NCBI GenBank assembly: GCA_903847285.1
Contig: CAINDH010000136.1
Span: 9,986-73,985, forward strand
DNA length: 64,000 nt
Reading direction: 5' to 3'
Source: an uncultured Verrucomicrobia subdivision 3 bacterium
GTDB lineage: Bacteria; Verrucomicrobiota; Verrucomicrobiae; Limisphaerales; UBA11358
Shown here: in pieces, positions 8,938 through 19,300 of the stretch
How the letters are laid out: each line of letters opens with the position of its first letter
Position numbering within the stretch: position 1 is the stretch's first letter
Position numbers and translations under genes: made by a program
The notes under the pieces: generated by a model
What the model saw: only the letters and a program-made list of their open reading frames with translations
Told to the model about the DNA's origin: nothing
Databases searched by the model: none

Positions 8938-11751
8938 GTGTCACAACTTGTGAAATTGAAACTCAAGCTGGCTGTTGTTGCCGTGCTAGGCGCACTTCTT
9001 CTACCCGTAAATTCTTTGCGCGCCCAAAGCGTATGGACGAATGCCGTGGTCACCACCGATTGGTTTGATTCTTTAAATTGGGATCCAAACGTTTCACCGA
9101 GCAGCGGAAACGAAGTCGTCAGGTTTGGAGCTTCACCGACCGTCGGCACCGCTGGTATCGGGATAAACATGACCACTGCGGGTGGAGTGCTGTCGGTCGG
9201 AGCGATTGAGGTGACCAGCGCTCGCAGCAGTGCCAACTTGATTGTCGGCAATTCCGGTTCGGTCAATAGCGGCGTGCTTCAGCTCAATGGCGCTACGGTC
9301 AATGGTGTCGCAAACACCATACTTCGCAATGCCGGAGCTGGCACAACCATCTTGGTCATCACCAACGGGTTCGGCACTGCGCCATTGTTTCCGATGGGTT
9401 TGAGCAACACGCTGGCCGGCGGCGTTGTCGACGCCAGTTCACCGATCGTCATCTATAGTCTCATCACGGGAAGTGGGTTTACAAAAATCGGTTCTGGCAC
9501 ACTCACTTTGACGACTTCAAATCTTTATTCCGGGAATACAACGATCAGCAACGGTGTGTTCCAGCTGACTGACAACGCGTATTTGAATAATTCTACAATT
9601 GTCATGGGCGGTGGAATACTGGAGCGGGCATCTCAGGCTAACACATTCATTCCGCGTCGAAATAATGCCTATCTCTCTCCTGTTTCGATCACTGGCAACT
9701 CCACGATGAGAACCACTACCACAAGCACGCGCACGATCCATTTTGAAGCACCATTTTCAGGTGTCGCTGGAACGACGTTACTTTTGACGAACACGGGAAC
9801 GCTCGGCACAAACCATTTCCGGCTTTATGCGGGCGGAATCAGTTACGCCGGCAATATCACTCTCGGCGCGAACGGAACTGCAAACCGCACGTTTTTGGAA
9901 TTATTTAACACGAACAATCCCGCGGGCGGCTCTGACGATGTCTTCACTGGACTCATCAAAGGCGGCGGTGTGGTTTATAAAAATATTGATGTGAATCCTG
10001 GCGGCAATGTCATCTTCAGCAACGCCAACAGTTACACCGGGGGAACTGAACTCCGCGCTGGATTCTTTGGGCTGGGCGCGAACAATTGTCTAGGCACCGG
10101 CAATATCTTGGTCGGTTCTGACCCTAACCCGATTGGTCTGTATGCGGTGGATGTGGCGCGGACGTTGACGAATGACATTTATGTGGATGTGAACAGCGGT
10201 TCGCTTTCCACTTCGGTTGGTTGCACAAACTTGCAAATCAAAGGCTCTAAGAACCTGACCTTAAGCGGGCGCATATTGATTCATACCAACTTCACGCAGT
10301 TCATCATCAGTAACACGGCGGTCACGACCTTTGCTGGCGGGGTGACGAACGCGGCGGCCGGCTCGCTGGGCATCGTCAAGCAAGGCTCGGGCAAACTTTT
10401 GTTGAGCGGCGTGAATACCTTCAACGGCTCGGTCATTGTTGCCAATGGCACACTGGGCTTCAGCGGCAATGCCGCGTTGGTCAACGCAACTAACCTGACG
10501 CTTTGGGGCGGAACAACGTTGGACGTTTCCGGGATGAGTCACACGCTGACGCTTTCGAATTCTCAGCCGCTTCAATTAGCCAATCTCAACGGAACCAACG
10601 TCACGATTATTTGTGGTAGCAGTTCTGGCCTGACATTGAGTCCGCCAAATTCATTTGTGTTTCCGTATGCCGATGGCGTTCCCGTGATCAAGGTCGGCGG
10701 TGGACCGTTGACTCTTAATGGTGGAGCCATCAGTTTGGTTGTAACCGATAGCGTGCCTTGGGCAGAGGGAAGTCATCTCCTCATCGACACGTTTTCTGGC
10801 GGCACTGTGACTGGCACGTTGCCTGCCTTCGTGAACATAACTGGCCCGTCTTTTCCATCCCGCGCCTTCGGCGTGCCGTCATTGGTAGGTGGTAAGCTGT
10901 ATGTGAACTACCAGAAGTTTTTCAGTGCATATGACACTGGTGCGGGCTTTTTCAGCGGGGATGAGAACCTGGTGCACGATGATTTCAGCGGGCGGACGTT
11001 TGCGGTGTGGTCGACAACGAATCTATCGTTGCCGGTATCGAACTGGACGGCGGAGGCGTCGCCGGTGGAGTTCCCGATCTCGGGATCGAGCCCGGCGATG
11101 AGCCATTACGGGATCACGGTGACCCCGTCGGCCTCGCCGACGTATTACGTGTTCGCGACGACGAACGCGGGCCCGTATAGCGCGACGGAGCCGGTGATCG
11201 TGCTGACGACGGCGGACTATGTAGACTTCATGGTCGTGCCGACGAACGCGTATGTGAGCGCGGGCGGTGTGTTCTCGTTTATCCCGCCGCCAGTGATCAC
11301 GGTGCAACCGGCGAGCGTGAGCAAATTGAAGGGGCAGACCGCGCAGTTCAACGTGACGGCGACGGGGGCTGGGTTGAGCTACCAATGGTATTACAACGGA
11401 GGAGGATTAGGCGGGGCCACCAGCGCGGGACTGACGTTGCCGAACGTGACGAGCGCGAACGCGGGGAATTACATGGTGACGGTAGTGAATGGGTCGGGGG
11501 TGGTGACGAGCAGCGTTGCGGGTTTGACGGTGAGATTGCCGCCGGAAGTGACGGCGGTATATACGAATGGCGGGTTCGTGCTAGGCGGGTTGTCGGTGGC
11601 GGGATTGGTGTATGTAGTGGAGACAGCGACGAACCTGAGCGCGCCGGTGTGGACGCCGGTATTTACGAACACGACCGCAGGGGGCGCGATCAACTATCAA
11701 CCGTCCACCAGCACCGACCCCAGCCAGTTCTATCGCATCGCCTTCCCGTGA
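8938..11751 (+). CDS. Secreted autotransporter-repeat protein with Ig-like domain and FYR-type C-terminal tail
   Basis: 937 residues from GTG 8938; GTG 8950 is an equally good start and gives a cleaner signal peptide (basic KLKLK then hydrophobic, cut near LRAQS). Neither has a strong ribosome-binding site. The N-terminal two thirds is a beta-helix passenger with PATR/autotransporter-associated strand repeats, for example GSGTLTLTTSNLYSGNTTIS (about 186) and GSGKLLLSGVNTFNGSVIVA (about 484). Then come the GDEN module (661-781), an Ig-like domain (about 783-862) and a tail (868-937) ending SQFYRIAFP. There is no C-terminal beta-barrel, so it is not a classical autotransporter despite its repeats. 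The last 867 bp closely match the end of the 2462-residue gene. Probable role: surface adhesion or matrix protein, inferred from architecture only. Confidence 0.82.
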   Translation: MSQLVKLKLKLAVVAVLGALLLPVNSLRAQSVWTNAVVTTDWFDSLNWDPNVSPSSGNEVVRFGASPTVGTAGIGINMTTAGGVLSVGAIEVTSARSSANLIVGNSGSVNSGVLQLNGATVNGVANTILRNAGAGTTILVITNGFGTAPLFPMGLSNTLAGGVVDASSPIVIYSLITGSGFTKIGSGTLTLTTSNLYSGNTTISNGVFQLTDNAYLNNSTIVMGGGILERASQANTFIPRRNNAYLSPVSITGNSTMRTTTTSTRTIHFEAPFSGVAGTTLLLTNTGTLGTNHFRLYAGGISYAGNITLGANGTANRTFLELFNTNNPAGGSDDVFTGLIKGGGVVYKNIDVNPGGNVIFSNANSYTGGTELRAGFFGLGANNCLGTGNILVGSDPNPIGLYAVDVARTLTNDIYVDVNSGSLSTSVGCTNLQIKGSKNLTLSGRILIHTNFTQFIISNTAVTTFAGGVTNAAAGSLGIVKQGSGKLLLSGVNTFNGSVIVANGTLGFSGNAALVNATNLTLWGGTTLDVSGMSHTLTLSNSQPLQLANLNGTNVTIICGSSSGLTLSPPNSFVFPYADGVPVIKVGGGPLTLNGGAISLVVTDSVPWAEGSHLLIDTFSGGTVTGTLPAFVNITGPSFPSRAFGVPSLVGGKLYVNYQKFFSAYDTGAGFFSGDENLVHDDFSGRTFAVWSTTNLSLPVSNWTAEASPVEFPISGSSPAMSHYGITVTPSASPTYYVFATTNAGPYSATEPVIVLTTADYVDFMVVPTNAYVSAGGVFSFIPPPVITVQPASVSKLKGQTAQFNVTATGAGLSYQWYYNGGGLGGATSAGLTLPNVTSANAGNYMVTVVNGSGVVTSSVAGLTVRLPPEVTAVYTNGGFVLGGLSVAGLVYVVETATNLSAPVWTPVFTNTTAGGAINYQPSTSTDPSQFYRIAFP
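10885..11751 (+). repeat. 3' cassette, copy A of a long direct repeat (coding)
   Basis: This stretch, covering the GDEN module (10918-11280), an Ig domain and the C-terminal tail, matches 19917-20783 closely. By eye roughly nine bases in ten agree in the parts compared, with exact runs of more than 30 bases near 11384 and 20413. Copy A has one extra codon (GDEN against GEN in copy B). Codon choice here is markedly richer in GCG, ACG and CGG than in the 5' two thirds of the same gene. Confidence 0.9.
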
Positions 11752-11793
11752 AGCGGCGTTGAACGGAGACAAAAAGTTTTCCCTAAATTGGAA

Positions 11794-13122
11794 TCATTTA
11801 CCAAGTAGATCCAAGGCGGCGATGGTTAAAGCCTCAACGCCCGTTCGGATAGTCGGCTCAGCGTCGGGTGCCCAATGAGAGGAATGAAGCGATGGGAGGG
11901 CCTTGCCATTTTGTTTCGCCTCATCAAAAACCTTTTGACTCACCGCGCCGACGCCAAACATGAAGATCGGAATTTTTTCCGGCGTGCGACCATAGCGGCT
12001 AAAATCTTCCGCGCCGGTCCCCGGTTGCTTGGTGGTAATATTCGTTTCACCAAAACGCGTGGTGAGAGCACGAATGACCCGTTCAGTCAGTTTTGGATCG
12101 TTGTAGAGTGATGGAGTGTAGTCTTCACCATGCTTGATGATGGGCATCAAGTCCTCCGGAATTCCTGCGGTGATTGCGCAACCCTTCACGATGCGTTTTA
12201 TGGCATTCAAAGTCTGCGTGCGCGAAGCATCACCGTATGTGCGCGCGGTTAGCTGCATTTTCACTTCGTCCGGGATGATATTGTTTTTTGTCCCGCCGTG
12301 AATTGTTCCTACGGTGACGACCACCGCATCGCCTGGGCGGGTCTCGCGACTGACGATGGTTTGTAATGCGACGACAACTTGTGCCGCGAGTAGCACCGGG
12401 TCTTTGGCTTTTTGTGGATAAGCCCCATGCCCGCCGACGCCGCGCACCGTGATATCCACCGAATCAGCGTTAGCAGAACTGTAACCGGCATTATAGGTAA
12501 TCATTCCTGCCGGCGCGTCGGCAGAATCATGGAAGGCGAGGCAATAATCCGGTTTTGGAAATCGGGTGAATAATCCCTCTGCAATCATCGCCTTGGAACC
12601 ACTCCCGCGTTCCTCCGCCGGTTGAGCAATCAACACAAGCGTGCCGTGCCATTGATTGGTTAGTTGTGCCAGCAGTCGTGCCGTGCCGATGAGCGAAGCC
12701 ATATGAATGTCATGCCCGCATGCGTGCATGACGCCTACTTCTTTTCCGGCGTCGTCCTTCGTTGTGACTTTGCTGGCATAATCCAATCCGGTTTGCTCGG
12801 TCACTGGCAAGGCGTCGGTTTCTGTGCGAAGGAGCAGGGTGGGTCCCGCGTCATTTCGCATCACGGCTACCACGCCGAAGCCGCCGAAGTGCGACGTGAC
12901 TTCGTAGCCGGCCCGCTTCCATTCGGCGGCGATTAAAGCGGATGTTTTTTCCTCGTGAAAAGAAAGTTCGGGAAATGCGTGTAGTTTTTTGTAGAGAGCC
13001 AAAAGGGAGGGGAATTGTTCTTCCAACTCGGGTTTGAGGGTAGCAAGCCCTGCGGCAAAAGTGGCTGGACACCTTGTTAAAAACAGCGTCAAAGACAACG
13101 CTATGAACATACGTCGTTTCAT
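11794..13122 (-). CDS. M20-family metallopeptidase/amidohydrolase (hippurate hydrolase-like), exported
   Basis: 442 residues from ATG at 13122, chosen because it starts a signal peptide (MKRRMFIALSLTLFLT, cut near TFAAG). An in-frame start at 13158 only adds 12 unhelpful residues. M20 aminoacylase signatures are clear: TETDALPV early, the metal site HACGHDIHM, the catalytic Glu pair in QPAEERGSG, the dimerisation-domain GGHGAYPQKAKDP, and the C-terminal GTGAEDFSRY that provides another metal-binding residue. These enzymes cleave N-acyl amino acids or related amides using two metal ions, with a bound histidine motif. It is convergent with the 937-residue gene (42-bp gap) and divergent from the 2462-residue gene. 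Substrate unknown; the signal peptide points to a periplasmic or secreted form. Confidence 0.9.
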   Translation of the reverse strand: MKRRMFIALSLTLFLTRCPATFAAGLATLKPELEEQFPSLLALYKKLHAFPELSFHEEKTSALIAAEWKRAGYEVTSHFGGFGVVAVMRNDAGPTLLLRTETDALPVTEQTGLDYASKVTTKDDAGKEVGVMHACGHDIHMASLIGTARLLAQLTNQWHGTLVLIAQPAEERGSGSKAMIAEGLFTRFPKPDYCLAFHDSADAPAGMITYNAGYSSANADSVDITVRGVGGHGAYPQKAKDPVLLAAQVVVALQTIVSRETRPGDAVVVTVGTIHGGTKNNIIPDEVKMQLTARTYGDASRTQTLNAIKRIVKGCAITAGIPEDLMPIIKHGEDYTPSLYNDPKLTERVIRALTTRFGETNITTKQPGTGAEDFSRYGRTPEKIPIFMFGVGAVSQKVFDEAKQNGKALPSLHSSHWAPDAEPTIRTGVEALTIAALDLLGK

Positions 13123-13288
13123 GGACGAATGTTGGCAGGGTCTTGAAGCGGGTAACAATTCTTTCTGGGTAGCATGAAATGACTAGTCTGCTGGATTATT
13201 TAAAAATAAAAAAAATGCATAAAACCTTTTGTTTGATTGGACTTAATTGGATTCACCTTTGTGAAGCCATACGGCTGCCGGAAACAAC

Positions 13289-13358
13289 TCAAAATAATTG
13301 GCCGGATTCTGATGGCGAAAGCGCATGGTGTGATAAGGCCGCGTTGCGGGATTAATGA
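13289..13358 (+). promoter_or_regulatory. Conserved upstream element, copy 1
   Basis: Within the 5' region of the 2462-residue gene (ATG 13395). It has TTGGCCG, then 13 bases, AAAGCGCAT (13318-13326), five bases, GATAAG (13332-13337), five bases, GTTG (13343-13346), three bases and GATTAA (13350-13355). The same ordered blocks with almost the same spacing recur at 25486-25556 ahead of the DUF3570 gene. The 16-mer TCAAAATAATTGGCCG (13289-13304) recurs exactly at 23729-23744. Function unknown; promoter, operator array or structured leader are all possible. Confidence 0.55.
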
Positions 13359-13394
13359 ATCAAAACTCATTCAGAAAGCCCAAATCATCAACCC

Positions 13395-16300
13395 ATGAAA
13401 ACCAAAAGCACTTCTTCCACTAAATCGCACCATTGTCACCCGGTTGGTTTGATAAATCGCTTGCGATTTCCACTGCGGTGGCAAGTGGGGCTCAGCGTTT
13501 TATTATTGGCGCTAACCGTCCAACAATCTTCGGCGGTGCTGCGGATCTGGACTGGCACGGGCGCTGACAACTCATTCTCCGCTGCTTCTACGGCAAGTTG
13601 GATACCGGGGAACGTGCCGACCACCAATGATGATCTTTGGTTCGGCACCAGCACGCTGTCCGGCGGAACGAACGTGGTCAGCACAGGCACGGCCGCCCCA
13701 AAGTCAGCGATGGGGGCGCACGGCATGACCTTTAACAATAATTTTAATACAACCAATTCTATCACGGTTGGCACTTTCACTACCGGCAGTTTTCCCATCA
13801 CGTTTGCCTCGACCAATCCGCTGGTGGGGCCATTTATCCAAACACTAACCACCAGCGGCACCATTCGTTTTCAAGATGCCGAACCGGTGGCTGGTAACGC
13901 CAACATCATGACCATCGTGTTGAACATTAACACGAATCTAACCTTTGACTTGGCGTCCGGCAGCACGGTGGATATCGCGTGCAAACTGACGCAGCCGAAT
14001 GCGGGATTCTCTGGTGGCATCACTAAAATCAGTGCGGGTAGTTTAACGCTTGAAAATAGCAACAGCTTTGCTGGCGGTGTCGCGCTCAAAGCGGGCACGC
14101 TGAATGTCTCTCACGGCCAAGCGTTGGGTTTGCCTTCTGGCACGTTCACGGTGACTGGTGGCTCACTCGATAACACCAGTGGTTCGGCGCTGACTTTGAG
14201 CAACTATCTGAATGCATGGAATGGTGATTTTACTTTCAAAGGAACTTCTGATTTGAATCTTGGTGCCGGTGCAGTGACGCTGAATGCAACGCGGCAAATC
14301 ACTGTCACCGGCGGTAATCTTACAGTCGGTGGTGTGGTTGGTCCGTCCAGCGGCGGGTTTGGATTGACGAAAGCGGGCAATGGCACGCTGATCCTCAATG
14401 GAGCAAATACTTACAACGGCAACACGACCATTAGCGCCGGCAAATTAACTTTGGGTGCCAGTGCGTCAATCTCGAACAGCACTAACATTTCTGTCAACGG
14501 GACTCTCGATGTCTCAGCTGTGAGCGGTTTCAATTTGGGTGCTAGCCAAAATCTACTTGGCTCCGGTTCGGTGACTGGAAATGTGGCGACGGTGTCCGGT
14601 TCCAAAATAATTCCCGGCACAGATGGCGCAACGGGCACGCTCACGCTGACTTCGGGACTGACGTTGGCTAGCGGAGCGACTTGCAATTACGACCTTGGTT
14701 CCACAGCGGCGGGGCCAAATGATTTGCTGAACGTGAACGGCACCGGCACTGCGCTCACGTTGAACAACAACACTTTCGTCATCAAAGCTGCCTCCACTCT
14801 TGATGTCGCGACGGACTATACCTTGATTTCCGTTCCCAACGGCAGCATCACGGGAACTTTTAATTCCACGCCGACTTGGTCGGGAACGCCGCCTGCAAAT
14901 TCTTCGAGCTATTCAATCGTGACTTCAGCGCACTCGGTTACATTGCATTACACTCCCGTGGTTACAGGTGTGGATCATTACACCGTCACGCCTTCGACCA
15001 GTTCCACGACGGCTGGCAACGTCCTTACGGTGACGGTGGTGGCCTACAACGCCAGCAACGTGGCGATCACGGACAGCAGCGTGGATGGAACGATTGTCAG
15101 CATGACCAGTTCCGGTCTGGGCCAATTCGATTCCAATGGCGACGCGACTTATGGCGATAATACCAAGGCGCTGACGAATGGGACGCTCACGATCAACGTC
15201 CGCGATTTGAAAGCCGAGTCTATTACTTTCACCGCAACTTCCGGCAGCATTTCCAACATCAGTTCCAGCGTGAGTTTCACGGTTGGTGCACTGACGCAAT
15301 TGCAACTGCTGTTGCCCGGCGAAACCGCGACGCCGGGTGTGGCTCCCGGTAAAACGGGTTCGCCCACAACTCGGACGGCTGGTGCCGGTTTCAGCGTGAC
15401 GGTGAATGCCGTGGATGCGAATTACAATCTGACTGCCAGCGGTCATACCGTTCATATCGCGGCGGCGAACGATGCCAATGCTGTTCTGCCTGCGGACACG
15501 GCATTGAGCAGCGGCACGGCGACGCTCTCGGTGACGAATATTATCGCGGGCAGCGGACGCACCTTGACGGCCAGCGATGTCTCCAATGGCAGCATCACTT
15601 CGAGCACGAGTCCGGCTTACAATGTGATCCCCGCAACGGCGACGAGATTGGTGTTGCGTGCGCCGGGCGAGACGGCGACTTATGGCGTGGCTCCGGGCAA
15701 GACCGGCAGTCCCACGGCTCGCAATTCCACGGTCGGCTATTCCGTGACGGTGGATGCGCTTGATGCTTTTTACAATTTGGCGACGAACACTACCGATACG
15801 GTTGGCATCACCTCGGGAACTGGCGGCGACACATTGCCCGCGAACGTAGCGCTGGTCGGCGGCACCAAGAATTTTTCGGTGGCGAACAATACCGTCGGCA
15901 GCACGACGCTCACAGCGAGCGATGTCAGCAACGGTGGCGTGACGAGCGGCAGTTCAACGGTGACCGTGAACATCAATAGCACGACTACCGCCATCGCGAG
16001 CTCTTCCAACCCTGTGAACGAAGGTCAGAACGTCACTTTCACGGCGACAGTTTCTGGCGCAGGTTTGAAAACCGGCACGGTGACTTTCAAAAATGGAGCT
16101 ACGACTATTGCTACGAAATCACTTTCCGGAAGCACGGCCACGCTCACGCTTTCCGGTGGCGCGGGGACTTACTCCATCACGGCTGTCTATAACGGTGATG
16201 CGAATAATTCCACTAGCACTTCGAGCGCTTTGTCGCAGGTTATTCAAGTAGGCGGCGCGGTTGCTGGCCCGGCGCAGTTGCTGGAAGAAGGCCAAGATTA

Positions 16301-19300
16301 TGCCGTGGTTGGAACGACTGGAAATCCGCCGACCGGTCGCGGTCCGTGGTTGATCGCGGGAGGTTCCGGAAACACATCGTTCATTAACATCCAGACCAAC
16401 GATCTTTCCGGTGCTACATCACCCGATTTAAAGCCGTTGCCGAACACGCTTAATACTGGTGGATCAAAATTGCAGGTTGCCAAAGCCACTGCGGCTGGTC
16501 GCTGGTATTGGCGCGGCATGAGCAACAGCGTCACCGCCGGAGTGGTTTATTATTCCTTCCTGTTGAACACGACGGTGAACCCGACGACCTCCGATGAGTT
16601 CATGGCGACAATGCTGGCGAGCACGGCCAACAATCAACCGGCCGCCACCGATCCACTCTCATTGCACGCGCGTGTTGGTGCCGATTCAGCGCATTACAAT
16701 CTCGGCATTCAACGCTTGAATGGCACGACTGCCTGGTCAGGCGATTTGGCAGACAACACCACCTACCTGATTGTTTTGAAATACACGTTCGGATCGGGAG
16801 CCAGTTGCAGTCTTTACGTCAATCCAACTCCTGGCGGCAGCGAGCCGTCGCCGACGGCGAGCGCCACTTCCGATGGCGTGACTACGGAACCAGCAAACAT
16901 CGGCACGGTGTTGGTGTATGAATCTTCGACTGCGCCGGCGACCTCAGGCACATTTCAATACGATGTGATGCGTGCCGATACAAATTGGAATAACGTTACG
17001 CCTTCCATCAATGGCTCGGCCGGTTTGGGTGCTACGAAGCTGGCGTTTTCTCCTGGTTCGCAGACGCTCACGGTCACTTCGAATTCTGCACTGATCACGG
17101 TTACGTTGCTGGATCAATCCAACAGCGTCTACAACGCCACCTCCGATCTCACTGTCAACTTGAGTTCCACTTCCGGCGGCGCGACGTTCCTCGCGGCGGA
17201 TGGTAGCACGGTCATCAGCAGTCTTGTCATCACTTCCGGCTTGAGCACGGCGACATTCTATTATCGTGACAGTCAAGCGGGCAGTCCGACGATCACCGGC
17301 GCAAGCGGCTTGCTAACTTCGGCCACGCAAACCGAAACCATCAATCCGCCGCCGGGTGCATTGGATCATTTCGTCGTGACGCCATCCGTTCCTTCTATCA
17401 CTGCTGGTGGTTTGTTTACCGCCAACGTGCAGGCTTACGATTCCAACAACGTCGCTATCGTGGACGCTTCGTTGGACGGCCAAATTGTGACGCTATCCAG
17501 TTCAGGTCTCGCCCAGTTTGATGCGAATGGAGATGGAACATACGGCGACAATACAAAGTCCCTTGTTAATGGTGCGTTGACCATCAACGTCCGGGATTTG
17601 AAGGCGGAAAACGTCACGCTGACGGCTACGCTGGGAACGCCGGCAGGAAACAGTTCCAGTGTCACGATCAATCCCGCAGCCGTGGCTCAGTTGCAATTGT
17701 TGTTGCCCGGCGAAACCGCAACCCCTGGCCTCTCACCTGGCAAAACGGGTTCGCCCACAACCCGCACTTCAGGAATCGGCTTTAGCATCACGGTGAATTC
17801 TGTCGACACGAACTGGAACGTGGCGGCTTCCAGTGACACGGTTCAGATTACGGCCACGAGTGACGCGAGTGCCGTTTTGCCAGCCAACACAGCGCTCGTT
17901 GCCGGGACAAAAACTTTGTCGGTGACCAATGCGGTTGCGGGTTCTCTGCGTAGTCTGACGGCAACGGATATTTCCAACGGCGCGATTACGGCGAGCACGA
18001 GTCCGACATATACCGTCGTTGCCGGCGCTGCCACTCGCCTGATCGTGATGGCTCCCGGAGAATCAGCAACCTACGGCGTCGCACCCGGCAAGAGCGGAAC
18101 GCCGAGTCATCAAACCCAAACCGGTTCATTCACACTTACGGTCAACGCGCTCGATGCGTTCTATAATTTTGTATCAAGTGCCACGGACACCGTGCAAATC
18201 ACTTCCACGGATGGCGGGGCAACCTTGCCCACTAATGCCCAGCTTGTCAGCGGCGCAAAATCATTCACCCTAACGCAAAGTTTAATCGGTTCTGTGACTG
18301 ATACGGCAACGGATCTTTCCAATGGCGGTGTGGCTTCCGGAACGACAACTTTGACTGTGGACGCCATCCCGCGCTATCGCTCCATTGCCAGCGGCAACTG
18401 GGGTGACACGAGCACTTGGGAATATTCAACCGACGGTGGCGCGACTTGGAATCCTGCTGGAGGCACACCAAGCAATGCAGCAGCCGCACTGGTGTTGGTG
18501 ACCAACTCGACAGTTACCATCGCCAGCGACGTGGCGATTAACCGCACGACCGTTGCTGCTAATGGTTCCATCAGCGTCTCCGCTGGGGTGAAGTTCTCGG
18601 TCACGGATGCAACGGCGATTGATTTGGATGTCTTCGGCACCATCACCAACGCCGGTGTGCTGACAAACATCAGCCCGGCCACCATCGTCATGGAGAATGG
18701 CGCGAAATATTATCACAACCAGAACGGTGGCTCGTTGCTCGTTGCCAATTGGAATAGCAATTCCACTTGCGAAGTCATCGGTTGGACGACCACCACTTCG
18801 GTGAACGCTGCAACCGGAATGAAACAAAAGTTCGGCAACTTCAACTGGAACAGCCCAAGCCAGTCGGCCACTTTAAGTTTTGGTTCCAGCACGCCAACTA
18901 ACTTCGCTGGCAGTTTCAATGTTATCTCCACCGGCAGCGGCGTTTTGGAATTGTCCATCAGCGCGGCGGTGAATCTTGAGATCGGCGGTGATGTGAATGT
19001 TTCCGGCGGCACTTTGAACGGCATCACCACCAGTGCGACCGAGTTGGTGAACGTTGCGGGAAGTTTGAATATCAGTGGCGGCACATTCAACCTGCACAGC
19101 AGCGCAACCGGAACCGGATCTTCCATCTGGAATGTGGCGGGCAATGTCAATGTGAACGGCGGCACGTTGACGGCCTCAAGCACGACTGGCTCAACCTCAC
19201 CGACTATCAACTTGGTGAAGTCTGGCACGCAAACCATTTCATTAAGCAATGGTGGCTCGATTCCTACGGGCAGCACGATCGCTTGGAACGTGGCTTCGAC

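Noticed and set aside
11023..11385. Long antisense open frame (Arg/His-rich) inside the duplicated cassette, also at 19809-20414 and 20436-20759
   Set aside because: The low-complexity Arg/His composition is what one gets from reading GC-rich codons of a real gene on the other strand, and it appears in both cassette copies for that reason.
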